A stretch of 64,000 nucleotides of DNA. It comes from Enterobacterales bacterium. GTDB lineage: Bacteria > Pseudomonadota > Gammaproteobacteria > Enterobacterales > Kangiellaceae. The DNA lies in assembly GCA_030949565.1 (NCBI GenBank), contig JAUZSK010000036.1, positions 31,333 through 95,332 of the forward strand. Direction: 5' to 3'. The translations under genes and the position numbers were made by a program. Under the pieces are notes generated by a model. That model was not told the origin of the DNA, ran no database searches, and worked only from the letters and a program-made list of their open reading frames with translations. Positions 1-11,931 of the stretch are shown here, one piece after another; position 1 is the first letter of the stretch; each line of letters starts with the position of its first letter.

Positions 1-1
1 G

Positions 2-511
2 TCGAAACAAAAAGGTGTCGCCCTGTTTATTAGCTTAATTATTTTGTTCGCACTAACCATTATCGGTTTATCAGCAGCAGATCGAAGTAATCTTCAGGAA
101 CGTATGGCAACCAATATGCACATCCAGAATATTGCGTTTAATGCCGCTGAAAGTGCCATTGGTGGATTTGTTGTGGATGCGCAAACGGGCAATAAGCTCG
201 ACCCTACTCACGTGATGTTTCAATTAAGAGTTGATGGGCAGCTGAATAATGAGTGCTACGATTCAGCCGGGGTTAGGTTACCTTGCGGCGCAGTGCATCT
301 CGATGGTGACCGTGATGGTGCAATTACATCCAAAGTTGATGTAACAATATTGAAAGATTGTGATCCAAGAGCTTGTGGCGGTTTTAGTTTAGGCGTATCA
401 GGTTCCGGGCGGATTGGCTGTCGACTCTATAAAATAGATGGCACAGGTACAGTGGGCAATCAAACGGCATCAAGTACTTTGTGGGCATACGAAGTAACAG
501 CCTGCAACTAA
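2..511 (+). CDS. pilX: PilX-type minor pilin/assembly protein, 5' end missing
   Basis: The reading frame is open from the first bases of the window, so the start codon lies upstream. The first visible residues (KGVALFISLIILFALTIIG, then LSAADRSNLQERMATN) are the hydrophobic helix and following segment of the PilX N-terminal family, which sits in the inner membrane before incorporation into the type IV pilus. About 169 residues are visible, with cysteine pairs in the C-terminal half (ECYD...LPCG, DCDPRACGG, IGCR, TACN), typical of secreted pilin-like proteins. It lies directly upstream of pilY1 and pilE, the usual order of a minor pilin operon. An internal TTG at 44 is only an apparent start. 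The family call is firm; the exact name (pilX) rests on family and position. Confidence 0.8.
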   Translation, partial: SKQKGVALFISLIILFALTIIGLSAADRSNLQERMATNMHIQNIAFNAAESAIGGFVVDAQTGNKLDPTHVMFQLRVDGQLNNECYDSAGVRLPCGAVHLDGDRDGAITSKVDVTILKDCDPRACGGFSLGVSGSGRIGCRLYKIDGTGTVGNQTASSTLWAYEVTACN

Positions 512-602
512 TCGCTCGCTCGATTTTTATCGATCGATTTATGATAGCGAGTGAGTATTTACAGAAAGAATTAATTTTATTTAAAGTAGTAATGAGGTAG
601 CA

Positions 603-3600
603 ATGATGAAATTTTTAAACAAGATGATTAAGTAATCAGTATTGGTTTTTTATCGGTGACACTTGGTCAAAGTGTGGTACAGGCGGATGATACCGAGGTG
701 TTTTTTGCCCCGCAAAATAGTGTGGGCGGTATTTATCCTAATATCATGTTCATTATTGATACCTCAGGTAGTATGGGATGGAGTGTTTCCGGAACCAATC
801 TGAGTCGACTTGAAGTGGTGCAACAGGTTATGGATCAGGTGCTGTCTAATATTACCAATGTTAATGCGGGTTTGATGCGCTTTAACAATGGTCTTGGTGG
901 AGGCGTGCTTTATCCTGTGCGTAGCATCGATCAACAAGCGATACCCCAGACCTTTCAAGATATTAAAGTTGGATCGAATGACGGTGTTCAAACCATTGCA
1001 GGTACTATTTCTACAGCCGGTAGCAGTATTGTGATGAATGGAAATAGTGATATCGTCGGGCTTCGATTTGAGCAATTAAGCATCCCTCAGGGTGCCACTA
1101 TCCTTTCGGCTAATGTCGTATTTACGGCAGATACAAATGCAACGGGTGCCTCTGATGTTACTATCGCTGCTGAAAATGTAGATTCTTCATCACCTTTAAC
1201 CGGAGTCGTTAACGAGTTAGGTGTTCGCTACAACACCAACAGCACCGCGGCTAAAGTTCCTTGGTCTATTGCTAATTGGAATAATGGACAGTTTTATTCT
1301 AGTAGCGATATATCATCCGTTGTTCAACAGGTAACGGATCGCAGTGGTTGGTGTGGTGGGAATAATTTTATGGTTTTGATTAAAAGCCAATCGGGGGCGT
1401 TACGATCCGCCTACAGCAAGGAAGGTGTCGATGCGAATATAGCCACTACACCCAATATATTTGCACCTAGAATCAAGGTCACTTATTCCACTGTATTCCC
1501 ACCTAGCGCTAGCAAGTGTATGACGAATGAGACGGTGAGCCAGATAGCAGATAAAAAGCATGATTTTGAGATTTGGCAAGATGGAACTTATGAACGCAAA
1601 TCAAAGGACTTAGATTTCTACCTAGATGGTTCAAATAAGCAGCAAGGCGTTGGTATGGCCTTTCAAAACGTAAATGTTCCTCAAGGTGCGAATATCACTT
1701 ATGCCTATCTTTCGTTTACCGCTAATAAAGCATCAACTGGCGTATCAACGGTGAACATTGAGGCGGTTAATCAAGCCAATATTAGTAATTTAACCGATTA
1801 CGCGGGAATGGATTCGGCACCTAAAACCGTTTCAGTACCTTGGACTGTGGCTGATAATTGGCTCAGTGGTAATCGTTATAACTCAGTCGATATTAGCTCA
1901 ATAATAACCCAAATAGTGAACAATCCAGGATGGAATGCCAATAACAGTATGGCATTGTTCATTCGCGGGAGCTCAGGTGACCACACCGCGGATTCACTTG
2001 ATGGCGGCACGCCACCTAAACTTCATATTGGTTATAGCGGCAATTGGACCACCAGCGCAAATACTATTCGCGACGATTTAAAAACCGCGGTTGCCAGCTT
2101 GGTTCCATCTGGCGGAACACCGATCAGCTCTACTTACGCTGAAGCCGGGGCGTATTATAAAGGTGATAAAATATTTTATGGTCAAGATCGAGATTTTAGG
2201 GGGAGCTATACTAGACGATCTGAATTTCGAAGAGTCAGCCATCCCTTGTCTTACGATGCTTCGGGTGTGGTTTTTAGAGACCCTAATTGTACCGATGCTA
2301 ATTTAGATGATCCTAGTTGTGGTACTGAACGAATATTGGGTAACCCTAACTATATTTCGCCGATTGTTGAATCTTGTCAAACTAACCATATCGTATTCTT
2401 AACCGATGGAGCGGCTAATTCTCACTTTGCGGTTACCGGCGATATTTATAACGCATGGAGCGGTGATACCTGTCAATATTCTAGGAGCGGCGATGATTGC
2501 TCGATAAAAATGGCGGCTTGGTTACATAATAATGATGTTTCTCCCAGTATCCCAGGTAAACAGACAGTCACCACACATATGATTGGTTTTGGACCAGGCG
2601 CTGACCCCGCATTGATGGAACAAATGGCGACTGCCGGTGGTGGTGGCTATTACTCGCCAGCGGATCAGGCTCAATTAACTTTTGATGTTAGTAATATTGT
2701 TAATTCCATTTCAAATATTAATACCACTTTTGTTACAGCCGGTGTTACGGTTAATCAATATAATCGTTTAAGCCATAATGATGAATTATTTTTCTCCCTG
2801 TTTAGCCCTCAAGCGGGTACCACATGGCCAGGTAATATTAAACGTTATCGACTAGCTGGTGGGCAAATTGTTGATGCAAATAGTTTGCCGGCAATTAATC
2901 CTCTCAACGCGGAATTTAAAGGCAGTGCAAGAAGCTTTTGGAGCACCACTGTTGACGGCAACGAGGTAGAAAAAGGTGGTACGGCAGAACAGCTACTGAT
3001 CAATAGAAAAGTTTTTTCAAATATTAGTAGTAATAATCTTTCAACCGACCCAGGTAACCAATTAAAACAGAATAATAATTCTGTAACGACAACCATGCTC
3101 GGTGGCGTCACTCCGCAGCGTAGGGATACAATACTCTATTGGATTGAAGGTTATGATGTTAACAATGCGGCCTATATTCCATCGGATCCTAACTCCTTAC
3201 AAAGTACACCTGCCAGAAAAAAACTAGGCGATCCTTTGCATTCGCAACCAACTGTGTTGCAGTATAATGATTCAGCCGGTGGATTATTAACATCACGTAT
3301 TTATGTGGGTACTAATCACGGTTATTTACATTCATTTGATGTGACTAGTGGTCAAGAAGCCTGGGCTTTTGTACCTAAAGAATTATTACCAAGGCTTGAT
3401 GGGATTATTTCTAAAATTTTAGGCGCCCATTCCTATGGCCTCGATGGTTCAGTGGCTATATATGTGCTTGATAATAACAAAAATGGTGCGGTTGATCCTG
3501 GTGAGAAGGCTCTGCTATATATTGGTCAACGTCGAGGCGGAAATAGCTATTTCGCATTTGATATTTCTGACCCGGATGCGCCTAAACTATTGTTTAAGAT

Positions 3601-4716
3601 TAAAGGTGGCACAACCGGTTTTAGTCAACTAGGCCAAACTTGGTCAACGCCAACGATTACCAAAATGAACCTTGCGGGTGTTAATAGCGACAAACTAGTA
3701 ATGATTTTCGGCGGTGGTTATGATGAAGCTCAGGATGTCGAAGGTATTGCTTCGGTAACCGATTCTATCGGTAAAGCTGTGTTTATAGTTGATGCATTGA
3801 GTGGTAATTTACTATGGGATTCAAATAGTAATACTGCACCTCATGGAGGTCTTGCCGGTCCTATTTCAACTATGAATAGCGTGCCCTCTCAAGTGACAGC
3901 CTTGATTTTGATTCAGATGGGCTTGCTGATCACTTATACGTGACTGATACAAAAGCACAGGTATTTCGCTTTGATGTCGATAATTCAAATGGTGTGATTA
4001 AAGGTGGCCGGATAGCGCATCTTAATAATGGTGGTGCTATTACTGAAAACCGGCGTTTTTATTATGCGGCGGATACGGCACTTATCCGGCAGGTGGGCGA
4101 TAGTTTCGTTTCCATCGCCATTGGTTCTGGACATCGGGCGCACCCACTCAACAAGCAAGTCATCGATAAGTTTTTTGTAGTGAAAGACAAGGGTGTCTTG
4201 ACCGGTAGTTATGATATGGATGCTAGCTTTGCCAATCTGCAAGACATCACTTCGCTGGTTGATACAACCGGTAACGGTATATCCAACGCGGTCACAATTT
4301 TAAATGACCCCAATGCAAATAAAAAAGGTTGGTATCTTAGCTTTAGCAATACCGGTGAAAAAGTGATTGATCGTTCTATTACATTTAACAACGCTGTCAT
4401 CTTTACCAGTTACATACCGCCTGGCGCTAATAGTAATAATACCTGTCAAGCAGCCGCAGGTAGTGGTCGTCTTTACGCACTTAACATTTTAAATGGTAAT
4501 CCCTATATCGATACCAATCATGATGGTACACTGAATGAAAATGACCGGTTTGTTGATTTGGTCGGAGCCGGTATCGCACCGTCACCTCAAGTGTTGTTAG
4601 AAAGCGGTCTGGATGGTATAACGCCAAGACTTTGTATTGGTACTGAATGTGGATTTGATCAATTACTGCCGCCAACCACTAAGGGGTTGATGGGTATTAA
4701 GTGGCGAAAAAATTAA
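603..4716 (+). CDS. pilY1: PilY1-type pilus tip adhesin, two frame breaks
   Basis: PilY1 acts at the type IV pilus tip in pilus biogenesis, adhesion and surface sensing. ATG at 603 follows GAGG; the signal peptide (MMKFLNKMIK, then VISIGFLSVTLG...VQA) is split by one missing A near 630. A second single-base loss near 3904 (TTG ATT should read TTG GAT) separates the last 258 residues. Corrected length is about 1,371 residues. A von Willebrand A domain begins with the MIDAS motif DTSGSM near residue 52 and resumes near residue 486; two beta-rich modules lie between. The C-terminal half is the PilY1 beta-propeller (GDPLHSQP, IYVGTNHGYLHSFD) with a calcium loop, DNNKNGAVDPGE. It lies between pilX and pilE. 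The identity is secure; whether the breaks are real is doubtful. Confidence 0.88.
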
Positions 4717-4744
4717 TAGATACATGATAAACGAGGTTTAATGA

Positions 4745-5173
4745 ATGAATTTATTCAATAGCAAGCGCAATCAAACCGGTTTTACTTTGGTTGAATTAAT
4801 GATAGTTGTAGCGATTGTAGGTGTCATCACCGCTATTGCCTATCCTTCCTATCAGCAGTATGTAGAGCGTGCCAAACGAGGTGATGCGATGACTGCGCTT
4901 ATGCTTGCAACTCAAGCCATGGAGCGTTTTAGAGGCAATCATTTCAATTATGATATTAATTCAGATATTACCCAAGTCTTTGTCAACCAGGTACCGGTGG
5001 AAGGTGGTACCGCTTATTATACCTTGAGCGCCGTTACTACACCCACCAGCTATACCATTACGGCATCGCCTGTGGGAAGTATGGCTGGCAAAAATCCTCT
5101 GAGTATTACTAATACTGGGGCAAAGACTTGGGGGGCGAAAACTTGTTGGCCCGATGGTGGTAGCACTTGCTAA
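4745..5173 (+). CDS. pilE: Type IV pilin PilE (minor pilin)
   Basis: This 142-residue prepilin has the class III signal GFTLVELMIVVAIVGV, processed by PilD between G and F, with the conserved glutamate at +5 of the mature protein. The helix is followed by AIAYPSYQQYVERAKRGDA, typical of PilE-type minor pilins encoded after pilY1. Two cysteines near the C-terminus (TCWPDGGSTC) form the expected short disulfide loop. The start is ATG 4745, eight bases after GAGG; the nearby ATG at 4741 runs into a stop after six codons. It is probably co-transcribed with pilX and pilY1 and followed by a terminator. PilE-type minor pilin is more likely than major pilin because of the operon. Confidence 0.88.
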   Translation: MNLFNSKRNQTGFTLVELMIVVAIVGVITAIAYPSYQQYVERAKRGDAMTALMLATQAMERFRGNHFNYDINSDITQVFVNQVPVEGGTAYYTLSAVTTPTSYTITASPVGSMAGKNPLSITNTGAKTWGAKTCWPDGGSTC

Positions 5174-5216
5174 ATTAATACTAGCGATTAAATCACCGTC
5201 ATAAAACATTCATTGA

Positions 5217-5249
5217 TGCCAGACAGATTTTTCTGGCTGGCTTTTTATT
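5217..5249 (+). terminator. Probable terminator after pilE
   Basis: GCCAG and CTGGC arms (5218-5222 and 5233-5237) form a hairpin, followed within a few bases by a T-rich run (CTTTTTATT). It lies between convergent pilE and the minus-strand gene at 5272. Confidence 0.5.
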
Positions 5250-5271
5250 AGTTTTTATGGTCGGCAATAGA

Positions 5272-5859
5272 TTAATCAATCTGGGTTGAAAATATAAGTT
5301 TCATCTTTTTACCATCCCACAAATAAACATCCGAGCTTCCGTTAAGGCGAGACAGTTTAAGAGCATAACGGCTATGGCTGGTATCTAAGACTTTAGTCGT
5401 CATATTAGGAAGGTTTCTGGTTTGAACCCATTGCAAATAGAAATTTTTAGGTGGCATTTTAGATTGTTGAACAATTTCAATTTTGTAATCCCTAGGGCCC
5501 GATAAATAGGCTAGCAATAGATAATCATCATCCAATTTAACAAATCCTATCCAGTCCATTCGACGGTCACCATTAAAATCTAATTCCAAACTCCAAGGGC
5601 ACATTATTTCTTTTTCTGTGGCTAATACTAATAGTTCATGGCTAGGTAGAAATCTTAAACGCTTGTGATTGGTTTTTTCAACTAACTTAAATCTTTTGTA
5701 AACCGTATTCTTACAAAGGGAACCAGAGCGGATATCTTCAATCATTCGTTGTCCTAATGGGCTGGTTCCTAGAGTCATTTCTTGGCGTGGTAATGCGGCT
5801 GTGGCTGAAAAATGGTAAAGGAAAGTGCAAGCGATAGCTGTTCTCAAAAGGTGTTTCAT
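5272..5859 (-). CDS. Hypothetical exported protein
   Basis: I do not recognise this 195-residue protein. It starts with a plausible signal peptide (MKHLLRTAIACTFLYHFSATAA, cleavage near residue 22). The middle contains LELDFNGDRRMDWIGFV, a calcium-loop-like D-x-N-G-D motif seen in FG-GAP/VCBS-type beta-propeller blades, and the C-terminal part is beta-rich with YLWDGKKM. Two cysteines (SLCKN and MCPW) may pair. It is convergent with pilE and divergent from queA, alone on its strand. Periplasmic or outer-membrane location is inferred from the signal peptide only. Confidence 0.6.
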   Translation of the reverse strand: MKHLLRTAIACTFLYHFSATAALPRQEMTLGTSPLGQRMIEDIRSGSLCKNTVYKRFKLVEKTNHKRLRFLPSHELLVLATEKEIMCPWSLELDFNGDRRMDWIGFVKLDDDYLLLAYLSGPRDYKIEIVQQSKMPPKNFYLQWVQTRNLPNMTTKVLDTSHSRYALKLSRLNGSSDVYLWDGKKMKLIFSTQID

Positions 5860-6043
5860 TGTTTAAATTCCTGAAAATGGGTTGCTTGTTACTGATTATA
5901 GGAGCAATTGGCGCTAGGAAAAAATATTTACTTAGCAAAAGCGCAATAAATAGGCCATTTTGTAAGCTTTTCTGCTAGAATGCGCGACTATTTTTTAAAC
6001 TAACAGCTATGGATACGGATAATATCCCCTAATTGATTTAACC

Positions 6044-8243
<2,200 letters not shown>

Positions 8244-8375
8244 ATTGAAATAAAGTGATTGTGCGCCTACGTCCGTTTAGATTGTTGATTGGGCACCATG
8301 ATTGCTTTATGTGAGCTTAAATTACTCAATGACAACTAATAACGAAGTATTTTAATAAAATTAAGGGGAAGAACA

Positions 8376-8709
8376 ATGTTTTTTATATCTAGCGTTCAAG
8401 CTGCCGATGCAGCACCAGCACAGGCCGATGGAACTAGTACAATCATTATGATGGTATTGTTTGCCGTTGTTTTCTACTTTTTTGTTGATTCGTCCTCAGA
8501 GCAAGCGGGCAAAAGAGCATAAAAACATGGTTGAGTCGATTCAAAAAGGTGATGAAGTGGTGACTACGGGTGGGATTATTGGCAAAGTCAATAAAATCAC
8601 CGATGCTTTTATCGTGCTCAACGTCGCACAGGGAGTGGAAATGAAATTCCAAAAACACTCGGTTTCCGCAACGCTACCAAAAGGTACTATTAAGGAAATT
8701 AAGAGCTAG
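8376..8709 (+). CDS. yajC: Sec translocon accessory protein YajC, frame break in a T run
   Basis: YajC is a small inner-membrane protein that associates with SecDF. From ATG 8376 (after AAGGGGAAG) the protein begins MFFISSVQAADAAPAQADG, followed by one membrane helix (IIMMVLFAVVFYF). The frame then breaks in the T6 run near 8480; one T fewer restores LLIRPQSKRAKEHKNMVESIQKGDEVVTTGG, the YajC signature. Corrected length is 110 residues, the same as E. coli YajC. An apparent ATG at 8461 in the second frame is not the real start. It lies between tgt and secD. Confidence 0.92.
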
Positions 8710-8886
8710 AAAACTCACCACTATTGAAAATAGGTAGAGCTGTCTTCCTATAGAAACCTCTAATCGACTGCTGTTTTTGTAGGCTAGGGGTTTTAATCAT
8801 TTTTTACGGCACTTTATAACCATAATCATCAAAATGCAGGATTTAAGAGCTGCTTGATTGTGGGTATATAATTAGAGAATTACATT

Positions 8887-10785
8887 ATGTTTACAAGTCA
8901 TCCTCATATGCGGCCCATTAATACTTACCCAAAGTGGAAGTATACAATGTTGGCTGTTCTTTTGGTTATTGCTACTCTGTTCGCCTTACCGAACCTTTAT
9001 CCGCCAGATCCTGCGATCCAGATCACTCAAGAAAATGGCTCTCTGATTGACGATGCTCTATTTGAAAAAATACAAGCGCGCTTAGTAGAAAAAAAATTAA
9101 TCATAAAAGCGGCGCATGTTGAAGAAGGAAAATCATTAATTCGATTTTTTAATAAAGACGATCAATTTAAAGCCAGCGACGAGTTACCTAAATACTTATC
9201 CAGTATTGGGCACAGTGAATTGGTTGTTGCGATTAATTTAGCGCCGACCACGCCTGACTGGCTAAAATCCATAGGTGGAACCCCGCTAAATTTAGGATTG
9301 GATTTACGCGGCGGTGTTCAGTTTTTAATGCAGGTCAATATGGAAACAGCAATGGATAAAAAGATCCAGCTGTATACCACTGAAATTAAAACATCTCTGC
9401 GAGACAAGAGTATTCGATATTCTTCTATCGTGAAAAAGACCAATGAGCAGATAGTGGCTCGTTTCCGTAAAGCAGAAGAGCGCGATAACGCAGAAATTTT
9501 GATTCGAACTCAATACACTGATTTTAGAAGCGTGGCCCATGATAGAGAAGGACTATTTGAATTAGTGTTGCAATTAACACCTCAAAAAATAAAAGAGATC
9601 CAAGATTATGCGGTGGACCAAAATATTGCGACCTTTCGAAATCGTATTAATGAATTAGGCGTGGCTGAACCTTTGATCCAAAAGCAGGGCCGTGATCGTA
9701 TTTTAATTCAATTACCTGGTGTTCAGGATTCCACTCAGGCCAAACGCATCTTAGGTAAAACCGCAACCTTGGAATTTAGAATGGTTAATCAAGGTGCCAA
9801 CGCGCAAGCTAAAGAGCACCAGCGGGAAGCGAAATTTTAGAGCAAGAAGATGGTTTTAAATGGGTGGTTAAAAAGAAAGTGATTGTTGATGGTACGCAAA
9901 TAGTTGATGCGACCTCTGGATTTGATCCTCAAAATGGTCAACCTCAAATTAACGTCAAGTTGGATAGCGATGGTGGCGCAAGAATGCTAGCCAATACGAC
10001 TAAAAATACCGGTCAATTAATGGCGATTGTAATGGTCGAAGACAAGGCAGTATATGGTCATAATGAAGCCGGCGATCTGGTGGTGGTTGATACGATACAT
10101 GTTAAAGAAGTTGTTAGCGCACCTCGTATCAATGGTGTTTTTGGTTCTAATTTCGTGGTGACCGGTAGTTATACGCCCAAAGAAGCCAGTGAATTTGCGC
10201 TAATTTTGCGTGCCGGATCTTTAATTGCACCGACTTATATTATTGAAGAAAGGACCATTGGTCCAAGTTTAGGTGAAGAGAATATCAAAATGGGAATGAC
10301 TTCTATTTTGGTTGGTTTTATTGCGGTTTTAGTCTTCATGTTGGTCTACTATCGTCTCTTCGGTCTGATTGCAAATGTAGCCCTTTTTTTCCAACCTCAT
10401 TTTTATTGTTGCGGTGATGTCACTCGTGCCCGGAGCTACTTTAACTCTGCCAGGTATTGCAGGTATCGTATTAACCGTTGGTATGGCGGTTGATGCCAAT
10501 GTGTTAATTTTTGAGCGTATTAGAGAAGAACTAGCAGATGGTGTTAACCCTGCCCAGGCCATTCACAATGGTTATGATAAAGCTTTTTCAACCATTGCTG
10601 ATGCTAACGTTACGACCTTAATTGCTGCATTTGTGCTATTTGGTATTGGTACTGGACCGGTCGCTGGATTCGCGGTGACCTTGCTTATAGGTATTATAAC
10701 TTCAATGTTTACTGCGATTGTAGGCACTCGAGCAATTATTAATTTGATTTACGGTGGTAAATCGGTCAAAAGTCTTTCTATCTAA
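8887..10785 (+). CDS. secD: Protein translocase subunit SecD, two frame breaks
   Basis: SecD works with SecF and YajC to drive late steps of Sec export with the proton gradient. The first membrane helix ([22 protein letters not shown]) is followed by the motif [13 protein letters not shown] and the large periplasmic domain; the C-terminal membrane half includes [39 protein letters not shown] and [16 protein letters not shown]. One base is missing near 9813 (restores [16 protein letters not shown]) and one is extra near 10390 (restores [23 protein letters not shown]). Corrected length is about 632 residues, normal for SecD. ATG 8887 is used; ATG 8911 is an alternative. A cell without SecD would be severely impaired, so the breaks are probably errors. 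Confidence 0.93.
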
Positions 10786-10837
10786 TGATTGGATAAGTTA
10801 TGCGGTTTAAGTCGAACTGCGGAGTAAAGAGAAAATT

Positions 10838-11782
10838 ATGAATATTATAAAACCTAATACCAATATCAATTTTAATCGATATCGATTGGTAGCAACCATT
10901 TTTTCTGGTGTCTTGCTGCTAGCTTCCTTAGCTTCTGTCGCTATTAATGGTCTCAATCTAGGCCTTGATTTTACTGGCGGTACTTTAATTGAAGTGAGAT
11001 ACGAACAAGATGCTAATCGCGATAAGGTTCAGGCAAAATTAGAAGCGGCTGGTTTTAGTAAATCGGTGGTGCAGTATTTCGGGACATCCAAAGATTTAAC
11101 TATCCGACTAGGCCCTCAAGAGAACATGAAATCGAGCGAAATAGGCAATAAAGTTCTATCTGTATTACGACAAGATTCGCAAGAAAAAATATCGATGCGT
11201 AGAACCGAATTTGTTGGTCCTGCTGTTGGTGATGAACTCGCCGAGCAAGGTGGCTTGGCGATGCTGGTAGCACTTATTTTTATTATGCTGTATGTTTCAG
11301 TCAGATTTGAATGGAAATTTGCCTTAGGTTCGGTGGCAGCTCTTGCACATGATGTTATTATCACCATGGGATTATTTTCAGTGATTCAAATGGAATTCAA
11401 TTTGACGGTTTTGGCGGCAATCTTGGCAGTTATTGGTTACTCTCTGAATGACACCATCGTTGTTTTTGACCGTATTCGTGAAAATTTCTTAAAGTTACGA
11501 AAAACCGAGGCTGAAAAATTAATTGATATTTCATTAAATCAAACACTTTCTAGAACATTGATGACCTCTATTACGACCATGTTAGTGCTACTCGCATTGT
11601 TCTTTCTCGGTGGTGAGCTCATCCATGGTTTTGCTACTGCTTTAATTGCCGGAGTGGTGGTTGGAACCTATTCCTCGATTTATGTAGCCAGTAATATTGC
11701 ATTAGTTTTAGGGATTACCAAAGAAGATCTTATGCCTGTCATCGTTGAGAAAGAAGGCGCGGACCAAGATGCTCTAATGTAA
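10838..11782 (+). CDS. secF: Protein translocase subunit SecF
   Basis: This intact 314-residue SecF has an N-terminal helix, the signature LDFTGGTLIEVRY, RRTEFVGPAVGDELAEQG, five further membrane segments and IGYSLNDTIVVFDRIREN, the conserved motif in the fourth transmembrane helix. It follows secD by about 50 bases and closes the queA-tgt-yajC-secD-secF operon. Confidence 0.96.
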   Translation: MNIIKPNTNINFNRYRLVATIFSGVLLLASLASVAINGLNLGLDFTGGTLIEVRYEQDANRDKVQAKLEAAGFSKSVVQYFGTSKDLTIRLGPQENMKSSEIGNKVLSVLRQDSQEKISMRRTEFVGPAVGDELAEQGGLAMLVALIFIMLYVSVRFEWKFALGSVAALAHDVIITMGLFSVIQMEFNLTVLAAILAVIGYSLNDTIVVFDRIRENFLKLRKTEAEKLIDISLNQTLSRTLMTSITTMLVLLALFFLGGELIHGFATALIAGVVVGTYSSIYVASNIALVLGITKEDLMPVIVEKEGADQDALM

Positions 11783-11846
11783 GTCGAACAAGCTTAAGCT
11801 ATTTTATCCTCATACAGCCGTTTACAAGCTTTGTAGCGGCATTTCT

Positions 11847-11876
11847 CATTCGCCCTGTTTTGTCGTTCGGCGAATG
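11847..11876 (+). terminator. Hairpin after secF, possible terminator
   Basis: CATTCGCC (11847-11854) and GGCGAATG (11869-11876) form a perfect 8-bp stem with a 14-base loop. Only a weak T-rich stretch (TTTCATTTC) follows, so termination is plausible but not certain. Confidence 0.4.
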
Positions 11877-11888
11877 TTTCATTTCAAA

Positions 11889-11909
11889 TTAGACTATAAT
11901 ATAGTCTAA
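11889..11909. promoter_or_regulatory. Near-perfect palindrome upstream of the DEAD-box helicase gene
   Basis: TTAGACTATA and TATAGTCTAA are exact reverse complements around one central A, 22 bases before the helicase start codon. It could be an operator or a 5'-UTR hairpin. I do not recognise the cognate regulator. Confidence 0.45.
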
Positions 11910-11931
11910 CCCTTGTTTTACTGGAATACTC

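Noticed and set aside
8350..10800. Programmed frameshifting in yajC or secD
   Set aside because: No slippery heptamer with a downstream structure is evident, the breaks differ in sign and place, and the same type of break occurs in many unrelated genes.
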